A stretch of 64,000 nt of DNA from Sporosarcina limicola (GTDB lineage: Bacteria > Bacillota > Bacilli > Bacillales_A > Planococcaceae). The DNA is taken from contig NZ_JADBEL010000001.1 of the NCBI RefSeq assembly GCF_014873855.1, positions 157,101 to 221,100 of the forward strand. Reading direction: 5' to 3'. A program made the translations under genes and the position numbers. A model generated the notes under the pieces. It searched no databases and had not been told where the DNA came from. It was given only the letters and a program-made list of their open reading frames with translations. Positions 1-12,017 of this stretch are shown one piece after another; within the stretch, counting starts at the first letter, position 1, and every line of letters starts with the position of its first letter.

Positions 1-261
1 GATCCCCATTTGAGATCGTTTTTCCCATAAATTATCTTCCGTCAGTTTTTCAATAAAGATATTGACATCGCCTTCATCAGGAAAAAGTAGTCCTATCATC
101 AATTTCGCAAGGGTTGACTTACCTGAACCGTTATGACCAACAATCGCTATCCATTCACCATCGTGCAAAGTAAACGACACGCCATCGACAGCTCTCTTTG
201 ATTCCTCATCCCCGACACGATATGAATAACTCACATTATCCATCGAAAGAATTTCCTTCAT
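1..261 (-). CDS. ecfA1: Energy-coupling factor transporter ATPase EcfA1 (N-terminal part)
   Basis: ATPase subunit of an ECF vitamin/metal importer, acting at the cytoplasmic face with EcfA2, EcfT and a substrate-binding S component. Eighty-seven codons are visible; the rest lies beyond the left edge. The start is the ATG at 259-261, behind a strong Shine-Dalgarno (GGAGGTGA, 275-268). The N-terminus reads MKEILSMDNVSYSYR and is followed by a Walker A motif, GHNGSGKST, near residues 43-51. Its position after rplQ matches the Bacillus order rplQ-ecfA1-ecfA2-ecfT, which is the main reason for choosing EcfA1 over another ABC ATPase. Confidence 0.88.
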   Translation of the reverse strand, partial: MKEILSMDNVSYSYRVGDEESKRAVDGVSFTLHDGEWIAIVGHNGSGKSTLAKLMIGLLFPDEGDVNIFIEKLTEDNLWEKRSQMGI

Positions 262-343
262 CACCTATCACCTCCGGCTACATTAGCATTATGTATACTA
301 CTAAGGATCCCTTGCAAATTGACAAGGAATCCCGATTTTAAAT

Positions 344-430
344 AAAAAAAGCGCGCACCTCATTCGAAGAAATGCGCTGAAATCTATGACTGATACCGGA
401 TGCTCAATCCGGCACAGCGAATGAGGTACG
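344..430 (-). terminator. Structured terminator / L17 downstream element-like RNA after rplQ
   Basis: In the rplQ transcript, arms at 430-418 and 366-354 form a 13-bp stem with one G-U pair, followed by a run of seven U (350-344). The roughly 50-nt enclosed region carries a second perfect hairpin (CCGGAT / ATCCGG, 412-396). A simple terminator would not need such a large folded loop. The layout recalls the conserved L17 downstream element described after rplQ in lactic acid bacteria and Listeria, but membership of that family is inference only. Confidence 0.7.
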
Positions 431-557
431 TAGAGCTAGACCAGGCGATAAAGAAATACCGATGATCGTAACACTCTGCTTTTAAAGTTGTCGTATAAAT
501 CATAGTATAAAAAGGGTACGGCTAAGCGTATGCCAGACGCACCTCTCCTTTAAAGAA

Positions 558-938
558 TTAAACGAGTTCGATTACGACGACAGGTGCACCGTCACCGCGA
601 CGAGGTCCCATTTTCATAATGCGTGTATATCCACCTTGACGCTCTGTATAGCGTGGAGCTACATTATCAAAAAGTTTTTGAATAGCAAAGATTTTAGTCT
701 CATTGCCTTCTTCGTCCGTTACCATAACAAGTTCACGACGGATAAATTGTGCAACTTGACGACGTGCATGCAAGTCTCCACGTTTACCAAGTGTAATCAT
801 TTTCTCGACAACAGAACGTAGTTCTTTTGCACGCGCTTCAGTTGTTTGAATACGCTCATGTACGATAAGGTCTGTCGCTAAGTCGCGAAGCATCGCTTTA
901 CGTTGTGAGCTTGTACGTCCAAGTTTTCTGTATCCCAT
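558..938 (-). CDS. rplQ: 50S ribosomal protein L17
   Basis: bL17, a large-subunit protein near the exit tunnel. The 126-residue product begins [20 protein letters not shown], the family's typical N-terminus, and ends in a conserved VVVIELV tail; the length is a few residues above the usual 120. It is the last ribosomal gene of the alpha cluster, 32 nt after rpoA, with a good ribosome-binding site (AAGGAGG) in front. The structured element at 344-430 follows it. Confidence 0.98.
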   Translation of the reverse strand: MGYRKLGRTSSQRKAMLRDLATDLIVHERIQTTEARAKELRSVVEKMITLGKRGDLHARRQVAQFIRRELVMVTDEEGNETKIFAIQKLFDNVAPRYTERQGGYTRIMKMGPRRGDGAPVVVIELV

Positions 939-970
939 AGAAGTTTACCTCCTTTAATCTATAAAATTGC

Positions 971-1915
971 TCAATCGTCAGTGCGTAACTCAAGGCTAAG
1001 CTCATCTAATTTCGCTTTTACTTCTTCAAGTGACTTACGTCCAAGATTTCGTACTTTCATCATTTCGTCCTCTGTTTTGCTAGCAAGTTCCAGGACTGTA
1101 TTGATGCCTGCACGTTTTAGGCAGTTATAAGACCTAACAGAAAGATCAAGTTCCTCAATCGTCATCTCAAGAACTTTTTCTTTCTTGTCCTCTTCTTTTT
1201 CCACCATGATTTCTGCAGTTTGCGCTTCATCTGTCATTCCGACAAATATGTTCAGATGTTCCGTCAGGATTTTTGCCCCGAGAGAAACAGCTTCTTTAGG
1301 ACCTATGCTGCCATCTGTCCAAATATCAAGTGTCAACTTATCAAAGTTCGTCATTTGACCAACCCGAGTATTCTCCACTTGGAAGTTAACCCGTGAAACC
1401 GGAGTGTAAATAGAATCGATCGGAATAACGCCAATTGCAAGATCATCACGTTTGTTCTGATCAGAAGGTGCATATCCTCGTCCACGTACAGCATACAAAC
1501 GCATGCGTAAATGTCCGTTTTTACCAAGAGTCGCGATATGAAGTTTCGGATTCAACACTTCTACGTCACTATCATGTGTAATGTCCGCAGCTGTGATTGT
1601 ACCCTCACCTTTCACATCTATCTCAATGACTTTCTCTTCATCCGAATAGATTTTAAGAGCTAGTTTCTTCACGTTCAAAATAATTGTCGCAACGTCTTCG
1701 ACGACGCCTTCAATTGTTGAGAACTCATGAAGTACACCATCAATTTGTATAGATGTTACTGCAGCTCCAGGCAATGAGGAAAGAAGAATGCGACGTAAGG
1801 AATTACCTAAAGTATTTCCATAACCACGCTCAAGCGGTTCGATAATAAATTTACCAAACTTTAAATCTTCACTGATCATAACTGCTTCAATCTTTGGTTT
1901 CTCAATTTCGATCAT
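971..1915 (-). CDS. rpoA: DNA-directed RNA polymerase subunit alpha
   Basis: Alpha subunit: its dimer nucleates polymerase assembly and its C-terminal domain contacts UP elements and activators. The product has 314 residues. The N-terminal assembly domain spans about 1-230 and contains the motif [20 protein letters not shown]; after an acidic/lysine linker comes the helix-hairpin-helix C-terminal domain, about 245-314, with [14 protein letters not shown]. The start [11 protein letters not shown] (1915) was chosen because AAGGAGGG lies at the right distance; an upstream in-frame ATG at 1933 overlaps that site. It sits between rpsK and rplQ as in Bacillus. Confidence 0.98.
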   Translation of the reverse strand: MIEIEKPKIEAVMISEDLKFGKFIIEPLERGYGNTLGNSLRRILLSSLPGAAVTSIQIDGVLHEFSTIEGVVEDVATIILNVKKLALKIYSDEEKVIEIDVKGEGTITAADITHDSDVEVLNPKLHIATLGKNGHLRMRLYAVRGRGYAPSDQNKRDDLAIGVIPIDSIYTPVSRVNFQVENTRVGQMTNFDKLTLDIWTDGSIGPKEAVSLGAKILTEHLNIFVGMTDEAQTAEIMVEKEEDKKEKVLEMTIEELDLSVRSYNCLKRAGINTVLELASKTEDEMMKVRNLGRKSLEEVKAKLDELSLELRTDD

Positions 1916-2050
1916 ATAATTACCCTCCTTCAAAACGTCAAATATATAGGCAGTTCCATATTGAAATCAATTTTCACAGACGAAAATTTGCAATCGCATA
2001 ATTCATTATTGACATTAATTGTGATTCTCAATCAAATGGAGAACAAGCCA

Positions 2051-2458
<408 letters not shown>

Positions 2459-2465
2459 TTACCTA

Positions 2466-2831
2466 TTATTTTTTCTTGTTCGCAACTGTCCGTTTAGGAC
2501 CCTTACGAGTACGCGCGTTGTTTTTCGTGTTTTGACCGCGAACAGGCAAACCACGACGGTGACGAATACCACGGAAGCTACCTATTTCCATCAAACGTTT
2601 GATGTTAAGAGAAGTTTCACGACGAAGGTCACCTTCAACTTTCAATCCGTCAATTTCTTCACGAATTTTATCAAGTTCAGCATCGGTTAAATCACGAACA
2701 CGTGCTTCTTCAGATACTCCAGCTGCCGCCAATACTTTTTGAGCAGTTGTTTTTCCGATTCCAAAAATGTAAGTTAATGAAATTACAACGCGCTTATCGC
2801 GCGGAACGTCTACACCAGCAATACGTGCCAT
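2466..2831 (-). CDS. rpsM: 30S ribosomal protein S13
   Basis: uS13, a head protein that contacts P-site tRNA and the A-site finger of 23S rRNA. The 121-residue product starts [14 protein letters not shown] and contains the helix-two-turn-helix segment [11 protein letters not shown]. It ends in a lysine/arginine-rich tail that reaches toward the tRNAs. The gene lies after rpmJ, with a close ribosome-binding site (GGAGGTG). Confidence 0.98.
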   Translation of the reverse strand: MARIAGVDVPRDKRVVISLTYIFGIGKTTAQKVLAAAGVSEEARVRDLTDAELDKIREEIDGLKVEGDLRRETSLNIKRLMEIGSFRGIRHRRGLPVRGQNTKNNARTRKGPKRTVANKKK

Positions 2832-2855
2832 ATAGATTGTGCACCTCCTTCTGAA

Positions 2856-2969
2856 TTAGCCTTGTCTTTGTTTATGTTTTGGATTTTCACAAATTACCAT
2901 TACTCGGCCGCGTCTGCGAATAATTTTACATTTTTCACAGATCGGTTTTACAGATGGCCTTACTTTCAT
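2856..2969 (-). CDS. rpmJ: 50S ribosomal protein L36
   Basis: bL36, the smallest large-subunit protein. The 37 codons read [15 protein letters not shown] and end HKQRQG. Cys11, Cys14, Cys27 and His32 form the zinc-binding set, so this is the zinc-ribbon (C+) form. It starts behind AAGGAGG and lies between infA and rpsM, as in other Bacillales. Confidence 0.96.
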   Translation of the reverse strand: MKVRPSVKPICEKCKIIRRRGRVMVICENPKHKQRQG

Positions 2970-3007
2970 CTTACCCAACCTCCTTCAATATTCCGGAGTG
3001 CAAAAGT

Positions 3008-3226
3008 TTATTTAAAACGGTATGTGATACGACCACGAGTCAAATCATAAGGCGAAAGTTCCATTGTCACTTTGTCGCCAGGTAGAATACGAATAAAGTG
3101 CATACGGATCTTGCCAGATACATGCGCAAGTATTGTATGACCGTTTTCCAACTCCACTTTGAACATCGCATTTGGCAACGTTTCAACTACGGTTCCTTCA
3201 ACTTCAATTACATCGTCTTTCGCCAT
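3008..3226 (-). CDS. infA: Translation initiation factor IF-1
   Basis: IF-1 occupies the A site during initiation and aids IF-2 and IF-3. The 72-residue product is one S1/OB-fold domain: [15 protein letters not shown], then the motif [19 protein letters not shown], ending GRITYRFK. The start at 3226 follows a GGGAGA ribosome-binding site; the in-frame extension up to 3268 has no similarity to the family. Upstream there is a 406-nt gap after adk with a promoter-like -10 box, so infA may begin its own transcript. Confidence 0.97.
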   Translation of the reverse strand: MAKDDVIEVEGTVVETLPNAMFKVELENGHTILAHVSGKIRMHFIRILPGDKVTMELSPYDLTRGRITYRFK

Positions 3227-3632
3227 CAATCCTGTCTCCCTTCTATATCCAATAAAGGTTCTCACCATCGAGCAGCATCAGTCGCCTTTAAAGCTTCCTT
3301 CAACATATGTCCGGATTGCATGAGTGATGTTCGAAAGACGTCTGTCACATTCCGTTTCCCGCAAGCTAGTCTCCGACTTGTTGTTGTGGAAAATCGCATC
3401 AGAATGGACACGACCGTCCGGATTGCCGTGGATGAGTTCCTAGTAGCGTTATACAGTTCTTTCCACGAAGTCCATTATACCCGCCTAAGCGGAAAAATGC
3501 ATTTAGTATGATTTAGAACTTTACACCCGTTTGAAACTCCGACCAGTTCTTATACCGGGCATCATATGCTTTTGCATCTCGTTAAAACAATCTTGCAATG
3601 CAGGACTTATTATCTGTGTTCGGAAAAAATTA
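3227..3632 (-). other. adk-infA intergenic region lacking map
   Basis: This stretch lies where Bacillus subtilis has map (methionine aminopeptidase) and a small KOW-domain gene. No MetAP or KOW motifs can be read in any minus-strand frame. What is seen: a perfect -10 hexamer TATAAT (3474-3479) with only a weak -35, a stretch of roughly 60 to 70 open codons ending near 3270 without a convincing start, and an 11-bp direct repeat GTCCGGATTGC at 3309-3319 and 3416-3426. It probably acts as a long infA leader or is a deletion scar. Confidence 0.5.
3474..3479 (-). promoter_or_regulatory. Possible infA promoter (-10 box)
   Basis: A perfect TATAAT on the minus strand lies about 250 nt ahead of infA. 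The region 16-18 nt upstream (ATGCAT around 3497-3502) is a poor -35, so the call rests mainly on the -10 and on the unusually long gap after adk. Confidence 0.4.
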
Positions 3633-4298
<666 letters not shown>

Positions 4299-4336
4299 TC
4301 ATATTCACTTTATAAGGGAAGTTCCCCTCACAAAGT

Positions 4337-5629
4337 TTATTTCATAAACCCTTTGTAATGCCTTTTCACAAGTTGCGATTCTAGCTGTTTCATCGTTTCA
4401 AGGGCAACCCCGACCACGATGAGTAAGCTCGTTCCTCCGATTTGTGCAGCATCTGGAAGACTTGCAAAACTGATGAAAAATATTGGCATGACTGCAACGA
4501 CAGCAAGGAATATCGAGCCGACAAATGTCAGTCTATACAAAGTGCTAGTAAGATAATTTTGCGTGTTTTGTCCTGGACGAATACCTGGAATATACGCGCC
4601 TTGTTTTTTCAAGTTGTCCGCCATGTTCTCCGGATTCACCTGAATGAATGCGTAGAAATAAGTGAACGCAATGATGAGTACTACATACAAGATCATACCT
4701 ATGGGATTAGTTTGGTCGAAAATTGTTTGAATCCAATTCGTTACACTATTCGTCCCAAAAAGCGGAGCAATGTATTTTGGTGTCATAAAAAATGCTGAAG
4801 CAAAGATTACCGGGATAACCCCTGCAGCATTAAGTTTCAATGGTAAATGTGTCTGTTGACCAGAAGTAGTTTGACCACGTCCTGAGACACGTTTCGCATA
4901 TTGGATCGGAATCTTTCGCAGTGCTTCTTGCACATAGATAACTCCGACAGTTATCGCAATAATCACAAGGAGTAAAAGAGCCATTATTGCCAGTCTAATA
5001 AACAATTCGCTGCCTGCACCTTGGATTTGAGTTGCGTAAAGTTGGTTGACTGCATTTGGGATCGCCGCGACAATTCCAGCGAAAATGATGATCGAAATAC
5101 CATTTCCAACACCTTTTGCCGTAATCTGCTCACCGAGCCATAAGAGAAATGCAGTTCCTGCCGTCAATACGATCGCGATGACCACATATGTTGAAACACC
5201 TTCGCTAATTATCAGCTTACCATCATACATCCGGTTAAAACCGAAGGACATGGCAATAGCTTGAATAAACGCTAGGATTATTGTGAAATACCTTGTAAAC
5301 TGTGCAAGCTTTCGTCTTCCGACTTCCCCTTGCTTCGCCCACTCCGTGAACTTTGGTACAACATCCATCTGCAATAATTGCACGATAATGGATGCAGTAA
5401 TGTACGGCATTATCCCCATCGCCAAGATGGAGAAGTTGGCAAGAGCGCCTCCGCCAAAGACATTCATTAAACCGATTAAGTTATTATCAGATTGCTGTAA
5501 AGCAGTTGCATCAACGTTTGGAACTGGAATAAATGTTCCGAGTCGAAAAACGACGAGAATAACCAATGTATAAAATATTTTAGACCTTATATCCTTAACG
5601 CGCATAAAATTCGCGATTGTCTGAAACAT
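4337..5629 (-). CDS. secY: Protein translocase subunit SecY
   Basis: Central pore of the Sec translocon in the cytoplasmic membrane, partner of SecE (encoded at 31456) and SecG. The 430-residue protein has about ten membrane helices, begins [20 protein letters not shown], and carries the cytosolic loop with AKRVSGRGQTTSGQQTHLPL and the plug-side segment GGGALANFSILAMGIMPYIT. Its ATG overlaps the rplO stop by one base (TAATG), which suggests translational coupling. Confidence 0.98.
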   Translation of the reverse strand: MFQTIANFMRVKDIRSKIFYTLVILVVFRLGTFIPVPNVDATALQQSDNNLIGLMNVFGGGALANFSILAMGIMPYITASIIVQLLQMDVVPKFTEWAKQGEVGRRKLAQFTRYFTIILAFIQAIAMSFGFNRMYDGKLIISEGVSTYVVIAIVLTAGTAFLLWLGEQITAKGVGNGISIIIFAGIVAAIPNAVNQLYATQIQGAGSELFIRLAIMALLLLVIIAITVGVIYVQEALRKIPIQYAKRVSGRGQTTSGQQTHLPLKLNAAGVIPVIFASAFFMTPKYIAPLFGTNSVTNWIQTIFDQTNPIGMILYVVLIIAFTYFYAFIQVNPENMADNLKKQGAYIPGIRPGQNTQNYLTSTLYRLTFVGSIFLAVVAVMPIFFISFASLPDAAQIGGTSLLIVVGVALETMKQLESQLVKRHYKGFMK

Positions 5630-6069
5630 TAAACCACCTCGGTCTGTCCGCCCGCTTTCTCGATAGCTTCTTTAGCCGAAGCAGAGAATTTGTGAGCTTT
5701 GACAGTGATCTTTTTCTCAAGAGTTCCATTACCAAGAATCTTAATTCCAGATTTTGCGTTGCTCACGATACCTGTTTCAATTAATAGTTCAGGTGATACT
5801 TCCGTGCCTTCATCAAAACGATTAAGTGTTTCAAGGTTCACAATTGCATAGTCTTTACGATTAATGTTCGTAAATCCACGTTTAGGTAAACGTTGGAATA
5901 ATGGAATTTGTCCACCCTCAAAGCCTAGACGTACGCCTCCGCCTGAACGTGAATTTTGACCATTATGACCTCTACCTGAAGTTTTACCAGAACCTGAACC
6001 GGTTCCCCGTCCAACACGTTTGCGTTTTTTACGAGAACCTTCAGCTGGCTTCATATCGTGTAATTTCAT
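5629..6069 (-). CDS. rplO: 50S ribosomal protein L15
   Basis: uL15, an early-binding large-subunit protein. The 146 residues begin [20 protein letters not shown] and carry the long glycine/arginine-rich extension that threads into 23S rRNA. The gene shares one base with secY downstream and follows rpmD by 33 nt. Confidence 0.98.
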   Translation of the reverse strand: MKLHDMKPAEGSRKKRKRVGRGTGSGSGKTSGRGHNGQNSRSGGGVRLGFEGGQIPLFQRLPKRGFTNINRKDYAIVNLETLNRFDEGTEVSPELLIETGIVSNAKSGIKILGNGTLEKKITVKAHKFSASAKEAIEKAGGQTEVV

Positions 6070-6102
6070 CTCATTGGCACCTCCTTATTCAAAAAATCAA
6101 AA

Positions 6103-6285
6103 TTATTGTTCCTTGACTGTAACTAGGTGGTCCACTTTATTAATCATGCCGCGAATTGCAACATTATCTTGGTGTTCGACCATTTGATTCAATTTACGTA
6201 ATCCAAGTGCTTCAACTGTTTTGCGTTGTACCGGCTTTGCGCCGATTACACTTTTAGTAAGGGTAATTTCAAGTTTATTCGCCAT
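6103..6285 (-). CDS. rpmD: 50S ribosomal protein L30
   Basis: uL30, 60 residues, beginning [20 protein letters not shown] and ending [10 protein letters not shown]. This is the short bacterial form with the ferredoxin-like fold. It lies between rpsE (13-nt gap) and rplO, the standard spc order. Confidence 0.97.
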   Translation of the reverse strand: MANKLEITLTKSVIGAKPVQRKTVEALGLRKLNQMVEHQDNVAIRGMINKVDHLVTVKEQ

Positions 6286-6298
6286 TGTGATTCCCCCC

Positions 6299-6799
6299 TT
6301 AACCTAAGAGTTCTTCTACGGTTTTTCCACGCAATTTCGCAACATCTTCTGCGCGTTTCAATTGCTTCAATCCTTCGACTGTTGCACGAACCATGTTAAT
6401 TGGCGTGCTTGAACCTAGGGATTTTGAAAGGATATCCGTGATGCCTGCAAGTTCAAGTACCGCACGGACAGGTCCTCCAGCGATAACTCCTGTACCAGGT
6501 GCTGCAGGTTTGATAAGAATTTGTCCTGCACCAAAGTGTCCAAGTACTTGGTGCGGAGTGGTTCCTTTGACCATTGGTACAACGATCAAATTTTTCTTCG
6601 CATCTTCGATGGCTTTACGAATCGCATCCGGAACTTCTTGTGCTTTACCAGTACCGAAACCGACACGTCCATTTTTGTCTCCGACAACGACGAGAGCAGT
6701 GAAACGGAAACGACGTCCGCCTTTCACAACTTTAGCAACGCGGTTAATCGTAACTACGCGTTCTTCGAATTCACTTTTATTCTGATCATTACGACGCAT
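6299..6799 (-). CDS. rpsE: 30S ribosomal protein S5
   Basis: uS5, at the mRNA entry site, important for helicase activity and decoding accuracy. The 166-residue product has the N-terminal double-stranded-RNA-binding-like domain ([20 protein letters not shown]) and the C-terminal domain with [19 protein letters not shown]. The VVKGGRR loop, where spectinomycin-resistance changes occur, is unchanged. Confidence 0.98.
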   Translation of the reverse strand: MRRNDQNKSEFEERVVTINRVAKVVKGGRRFRFTALVVVGDKNGRVGFGTGKAQEVPDAIRKAIEDAKKNLIVVPMVKGTTPHQVLGHFGAGQILIKPAAPGTGVIAGGPVRAVLELAGITDILSKSLGSSTPINMVRATVEGLKQLKRAEDVAKLRGKTVEELLG

Positions 6800-6821
6800 G
6801 AAATGTGTCCCTCCTTCTTAA

Positions 6822-7184
6822 TTAAAATTCCAGACCGTTTTCACGTGCTGCGTCCGCAAGAGCTTTCACACGGCCGTGAAATAGGTAACCGCCACGGTCA
6901 AAAACAACCGCTTTAACGTCCTTTTCAACAGCTTTCTTTGCGATTAGCTCGCCAACTTTTGCCGCTGCTGCAGCATCTGCTTTTGATTCAGATCCGAACT
7001 CTTTGTCCATTGTAGAAGCACTTACAATCGTTACTGCGTTTACATCATCAATCAATTGTGCATAGATATGCTTGTTTGAACGGAAGACGTTTAGACGTGG
7101 ACGTGCTGCAGTCCCGCTAATTTTTCTACGTACACGACCATGGCGCTTTTTGCGGACAACGTTCTTATCTTGTTTCGTAATCAT
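6822..7184 (-). CDS. rplR: 50S ribosomal protein L18
   Basis: uL18, a 5S rRNA-binding protein of the central protuberance. The 120-residue product starts [20 protein letters not shown], and the 5S-binding core includes [20 protein letters not shown]. The ATG at 7184 was preferred because AAGGAG lies eight bases upstream; an in-frame GTG at 7193 would overlap that site. Confidence 0.97.
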   Translation of the reverse strand: MITKQDKNVVRKKRHGRVRRKISGTAARPRLNVFRSNKHIYAQLIDDVNAVTIVSASTMDKEFGSESKADAAAAAKVGELIAKKAVEKDVKAVVFDRGGYLFHGRVKALADAARENGLEF

Positions 7185-7217
7185 CGTGGTCACTCCTTCC
7201 GGATGCCTTAAGCGGCA

Positions 7218-7757
7218 TTATTTACCAGTTTTACCTTCTTTACGACGTACTTGTTCACCTTGATAGCGAATCCCTTTGCCTTTATACGGCTCTGGTGGAC
7301 GTACTTGTCTAATGTTCGATGCAAGAGCGCCTACGCGTTCTTTATTGATACCGCGGACAATAATTTTCGTGTTCGCAGGAACTTCAACTTCAATTCCCTC
7401 TTCCGGTGTAAATTCAACCGGATGAGAATAACCTACGTTCAATACCAGTTTCTTACCTTGAAGTTGCGCACGGTAACCTACCCCAACAAGTTCAAGTGTA
7501 CGTTCGAAACCTTGTGAAACGCCTGTCACCATATTATCGAGAAGTGAACGTGTCGTTCCGTGTATAGAACGATGTTGTTTGGATTCAGAAGGGCGGATCA
7601 ATGTGATCACGTTGCCTTCTTGCTCGATTTTAATATCCGTGTTAAATGTGTTTGTAAGTTCGCCTTTTGGCCCTTTTACAGTGACGAAGTTATTATCAGA
7701 TAATGTTACCGTCACGTTTGCAGGTACCTCAATCGGCTTTTTGCCAATACGGGACAT
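7218..7757 (-). CDS. rplF: 50S ribosomal protein L6
   Basis: uL6, beside the GTPase-associated centre. The 179 residues form two similar domains; the start is [20 protein letters not shown] and the C-terminal signature is [15 protein letters not shown]. It lies between rpsH and rplR. Confidence 0.98.
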   Translation of the reverse strand: MSRIGKKPIEVPANVTVTLSDNNFVTVKGPKGELTNTFNTDIKIEQEGNVITLIRPSESKQHRSIHGTTRSLLDNMVTGVSQGFERTLELVGVGYRAQLQGKKLVLNVGYSHPVEFTPEEGIEVEVPANTKIIVRGINKERVGALASNIRQVRPPEPYKGKGIRYQGEQVRRKEGKTGK

Positions 7758-7787
7758 TCAATTGCACCTCCATTCATTTGTTACGAA

Positions 7788-8186
7788 TTACCAGACGTAA
7801 GCTACTACTTCTCCGCCTACTTGTTTTGCACGTGCTTCTTTGTCTGTAAGTACGCCATTTGATGTAGAAACGAGGGCGATACCAAGACCATTCAAAACTT
7901 TAGGAACTTCGCTTGTTTTAGCATAAACACGAAGACCTGGTTTTGAGATACGTTTAAGACCAGTAATAACACGTTCGTTATTTTGACCATATTTAAGGAA
8001 AATGCGGATGATACCTTGTTTGCTATCCTCAACATATTCAACATCGCGTACAAAACCTTCACGTTTCAAGATTTCTGCGATTTCTTTTTTCATGTTTGAA
8101 GCAGGTACTTCCAACTTTTCGTGACGAACCATATTGGCGTTACGAATGCGTGTAAGCATGTCTGCGATTGGATCACTCATTGTCAT
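7788..8186 (-). CDS. rpsH: 30S ribosomal protein S8
   Basis: uS8, a primary 16S rRNA binder. The 132 residues begin [19 protein letters not shown] and end [12 protein letters not shown], matching the usual length. In Escherichia coli S8 represses the spc operon by binding its own mRNA; no such site could be recognised here. Confidence 0.98.
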   Translation of the reverse strand: MTMSDPIADMLTRIRNANMVRHEKLEVPASNMKKEIAEILKREGFVRDVEYVEDSKQGIIRIFLKYGQNNERVITGLKRISKPGLRVYAKTSEVPKVLNGLGIALVSTSNGVLTDKEARAKQVGGEVVAYVW

Positions 8187-8216
8187 TACATTTACCTCCT
8201 TCCCAAATTTAGGGGT

Positions 8217-8417
<201 letters not shown>

Positions 8418-8421
8418 TTAT

Positions 8422-8961
8422 TTACTTCTGGAACGGCATGCCGAACTGCGTTAATAACTCACGTGCTTCTTCATCGGAGTTTGCAGTCGTAACGATGACG
8501 ATATCCATACCGCGTATTTTAGAAACTTTATCGTAGTCTATTTCAGGAAAAATAAGTTGCTCTTTTACGCCGAGCGTATAGTTTCCACGACCGTCGAATG
8601 CTTTCTTTGAAACACCACGGAAGTCACGTACACGAGGTAATGAAACCGAGATTAACTTATCAAGAAATTCATACATACGCTCACCGCGTAGTGTAACTTT
8701 CGTTCCGATAGGCATACCTTCACGTAGACGGAATCCCGCGATCGATTTCTTCGCTTTAGTGACGACTGGCTTTTGACCAGAAATGATTGTCAAGTCTTCC
8801 ACTGCCGCATCAAGTGCCTTCGTGTTTTGAACAGCATCACCAACACCCATGTTAATGACGATTTTATCCACTTTTGGCACTTGCATTACTGATGTATATT
8901 CGAACTTGCTCATGAGAGCAGGCGTGACTTCGTTTTTAAATTTTTCTTTAAAACGGCTCAT
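8422..8961 (-). CDS. rplE: 50S ribosomal protein L5
   Basis: uL5, a 5S rRNA-binding protein in the central protuberance that also contacts P-site tRNA. The 179-residue product begins [20 protein letters not shown] and contains the signature [19 protein letters not shown]. It follows rplX by 26 nt. Confidence 0.98.
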   Translation of the reverse strand: MSRFKEKFKNEVTPALMSKFEYTSVMQVPKVDKIVINMGVGDAVQNTKALDAAVEDLTIISGQKPVVTKAKKSIAGFRLREGMPIGTKVTLRGERMYEFLDKLISVSLPRVRDFRGVSKKAFDGRGNYTLGVKEQLIFPEIDYDKVSKIRGMDIVIVTTANSDEEARELLTQFGMPFQK

Positions 8962-8987
8962 CTGTTGGACCTCCTTTCAATTGTTAC

Positions 8988-9299
8988 TTATTTATCCAGT
9001 AGTTCACCGGATTTTTTAGCAACACGAACTTTTTTGCCATCTTCAATCTTGTATCCTACGCGAGTTGGCTCGCCTGTCTTAGGATCAATCATCATGACGT
9101 TTGATACATGGATAGCTGCCTCTAAGCTAATGATTCCACCTTGAGGATTTTCCTGATTAGGTTTCGTATGTTTCTTGACGATGTTAACACCTTCAACAAG
9201 CACACGATCTTTTTTAGGGAAAGCAGCTAGAATCACACCAGTTTTACCTTTATCTTTTCCTGTGATTATCTTAACTTTGTCACCTTTTTTTACATGCAT
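8988..9299 (-). CDS. rplX: 50S ribosomal protein L24
   Basis: uL24, an assembly initiator of the large subunit. The 103 residues open with a KOW motif ([20 protein letters not shown]). It lies between rplN and rplE. Confidence 0.98.
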   Translation of the reverse strand: MHVKKGDKVKIITGKDKGKTGVILAAFPKKDRVLVEGVNIVKKHTKPNQENPQGGIISLEAAIHVSNVMMIDPKTGEPTRVGYKIEDGKKVRVAKKSGELLDK

Positions 9300-9335
9300 T
9301 CTGTCGCACCTCCTTGATTGGCACTGTCATGTGAA

Positions 9336-9740
<405 letters not shown>

Positions 9741-9743
9741 TTA

Positions 9744-10007
9744 TTAGATGATGACGGCTTTCTCGACGACTTCAAGTAGGCGGAAACGTTTTGTTGCTGA
9801 TAATGGACGTGTTTCCATAATACGAACAACATCACCGATTTTCGCTTCATTCAATTCATCATGGGCCTTAAACTTTTTAGAGTACTTTACACGTTTACCG
9901 TATAAAGAGTGCTTCTTTTGTGTTTCTATCATTACAGTAACTGTTTTATCCATTTTGTCGGACACAACACGGCCTGTGTACACCTTGCGCTGATTACGCT
10001 CAGTCAT
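9744..10007 (-). CDS. rpsQ: 30S ribosomal protein S17
   Basis: uS17, a primary 16S rRNA binder with an OB fold. The 87-residue product begins [20 protein letters not shown]. The start at 10007 is preceded by AAGGAGG at good spacing; an in-frame ATG at 10025 lies inside that ribosome-binding site and overlaps the rpmC stop. Confidence 0.97.
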   Translation of the reverse strand: MTERNQRKVYTGRVVSDKMDKTVTVMIETQKKHSLYGKRVKYSKKFKAHDELNEAKIGDVVRIMETRPLSATKRFRLLEVVEKAVII

Positions 10008-10024
10008 GGCTGCAACCTCCTTCA

Positions 10025-10649
<625 letters not shown>

Positions 10650-10650
10650 A

Positions 10651-11310
10651 TTAGTTGCCTCCTTCCTCAGAGTTCTTCTTCTTCACTGGAAGGACTTCTC
10701 CACGGTAAATCCATACTTTAACGCCAAGCTTACCGAATGTGGTATCTGCTTCTGCGTGTGCATAATCAATATCTGCACGTAGTGTATGGAGAGGGACAGT
10801 ACCTTCACTGTAATGTTCCGAACGAGCGATGTCTGCACCGCCAAGACGTCCTGAAACCTGTGTTTTGATTCCTTTTGCGCCAGAGCGAATCGTACGTTGA
10901 ATTGCTTGCTTCTGTGCACGACGGTAAGAAACGCGGCTTTCAAGTTGACGCGCGATTGATTCTGCAACTAATTTCGCGTCAAGATCTGCACGTTTGATTT
11001 CGATAATGTTGATGTGAACCCGCTTGCCAGTGATGTCATTCAGTTGCTTCCGAAGTACTTCGACTTCAGTACCACCTTTACCGATCACCATACCTGGCTT
11101 CGCAGTGTGAATAGTAACGTTAACACGTTTTGCAGCGCGTTCGATTTCTACTTTAGAAACAGATGCTTCTACAAGACGTTTTTCGATGAATTCACGGATT
11201 TTTAGATCTTCGTGCAAGAGAGTCGCATAGTCTTTTTCTGCATACCATTTCGACTCCCAGTCACGGATGATACCGACCCGTAAACCGTTAGGATGTACTT
11301 TTTGACCCAC
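10651..11310 (-). CDS. rpsC: 30S ribosomal protein S3
   Basis: uS3, at the mRNA entry tunnel with helicase function. The 219-residue product has an N-terminal KH type II domain with the motif [12 protein letters not shown] (about residues 75-86) and a C-terminal domain containing [18 protein letters not shown]. It begins [20 protein letters not shown]. It follows rplV by three nt. Confidence 0.98.
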   Translation of the reverse strand: MGQKVHPNGLRVGIIRDWESKWYAEKDYATLLHEDLKIREFIEKRLVEASVSKVEIERAAKRVNVTIHTAKPGMVIGKGGTEVEVLRKQLNDITGKRVHINIIEIKRADLDAKLVAESIARQLESRVSYRRAQKQAIQRTIRSGAKGIKTQVSGRLGGADIARSEHYSEGTVPLHTLRADIDYAHAEADTTFGKLGVKVWIYRGEVLPVKKKNSEEGGN

Positions 11311-11313
11311 GAA

Positions 11314-11658
11314 TTATCCCTCCTTCTTTTCTGATACCACTACAGTGATGTGGCTTGTACGCTTGTTGATCGCACTCGCACGTCCCTGTGCACGTGGACG
11401 GAAACGTTTCATCGTCGGACCTTCGTCTACGAATACTTCGTTTACGATTAGATTCTCGATATCCATTTCGTAGTTATGTTCAGCATTTGCAATCGCTGAG
11501 TTCAAAACTTTTTCCACAACCGGAGATGCCGCTTTCGGCGTCAGGCGTAGAATCGCGACAGCTTCACCGATTTTCTTGCCTCGGATAAGATCAACGACCA
11601 TACGGACTTTGCGAGGAGCAATACGGACTGTGCGGGCAGTAGCTTTTGCTTGTTGCAT
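11314..11658 (-). CDS. rplV: 50S ribosomal protein L22
   Basis: uL22, whose long beta hairpin lines the nascent-chain tunnel and forms part of the macrolide pocket. The 114 residues begin [20 protein letters not shown] and include the hairpin segment [20 protein letters not shown]. No duplication or deletion in the hairpin tip is seen. Confidence 0.98.
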   Translation of the reverse strand: MQQAKATARTVRIAPRKVRMVVDLIRGKKIGEAVAILRLTPKAASPVVEKVLNSAIANAEHNYEMDIENLIVNEVFVDEGPTMKRFRPRAQGRASAINKRTSHITVVVSEKKEG

Positions 11659-11678
11659 CAGATTAACCTCCTCTCAAA

Positions 11679-11957
11679 TTAACGTCTTGTTTTCTTATCG
11701 TCGGCACCATGACCTCTGTACGTACGTGTCGGTGCAAATTCACCTAGTTTGTGTCCTACCATGTCTTCTGTTACGTAGACAGGTACGTGTTTACGTCCGT
11801 CGTAGACAGCAATTGTCATTCCGATGAATGACGGGAAAATTGTTGAACGGCGTGACCATGTCTTAATTACCATTTTCTTCTCAGAATCCTTTTGAGCTTC
11901 TACCTTTTTAATAAGGTGATCATCTACAAAAGGTCCTTTTTTCAAGCTGCGGCCCAT
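11679..11957 (-). CDS. rpsS: 30S ribosomal protein S19
   Basis: uS19, on the head of the small subunit next to S13. The 92-residue product starts [20 protein letters not shown] and ends [11 protein letters not shown]. The start at 11957 is preceded by GGAGGGAGG; the in-frame ATG at 11993 would add 12 residues unlike the family. Confidence 0.97.
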   Translation of the reverse strand: MGRSLKKGPFVDDHLIKKVEAQKDSEKKMVIKTWSRRSTIFPSFIGMTIAVYDGRKHVPVYVTEDMVGHKLGEFAPTRTYRGHGADDKKTRR

Positions 11958-12017
11958 GTTGGAACCTCCCTCCGTGTTAATACTACGGCCCAATCATTGA
12001 ACCGCAGTGCACTCAGA

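Noticed and set aside
3098..3511. 137-codon plus-strand open frame opposite infA and the adk-infA gap
   Set aside because: Its first half lies opposite infA, it has no ribosome-binding site and no recognisable family, and all neighbours run the other way.
3227..3632. Hidden or frameshifted map or KOW gene
   Set aside because: No MetAP metal-ligand motifs or KOW motif can be read in any minus-strand frame.
6393..6916. Plus-strand open frames opposite rpsE and rplR (and many similar ones opposite ribosomal and polymerase genes)
   Set aside because: They mirror conserved genes in complementary frames, lack ribosome-binding sites and have compositions expected of antisense readings.
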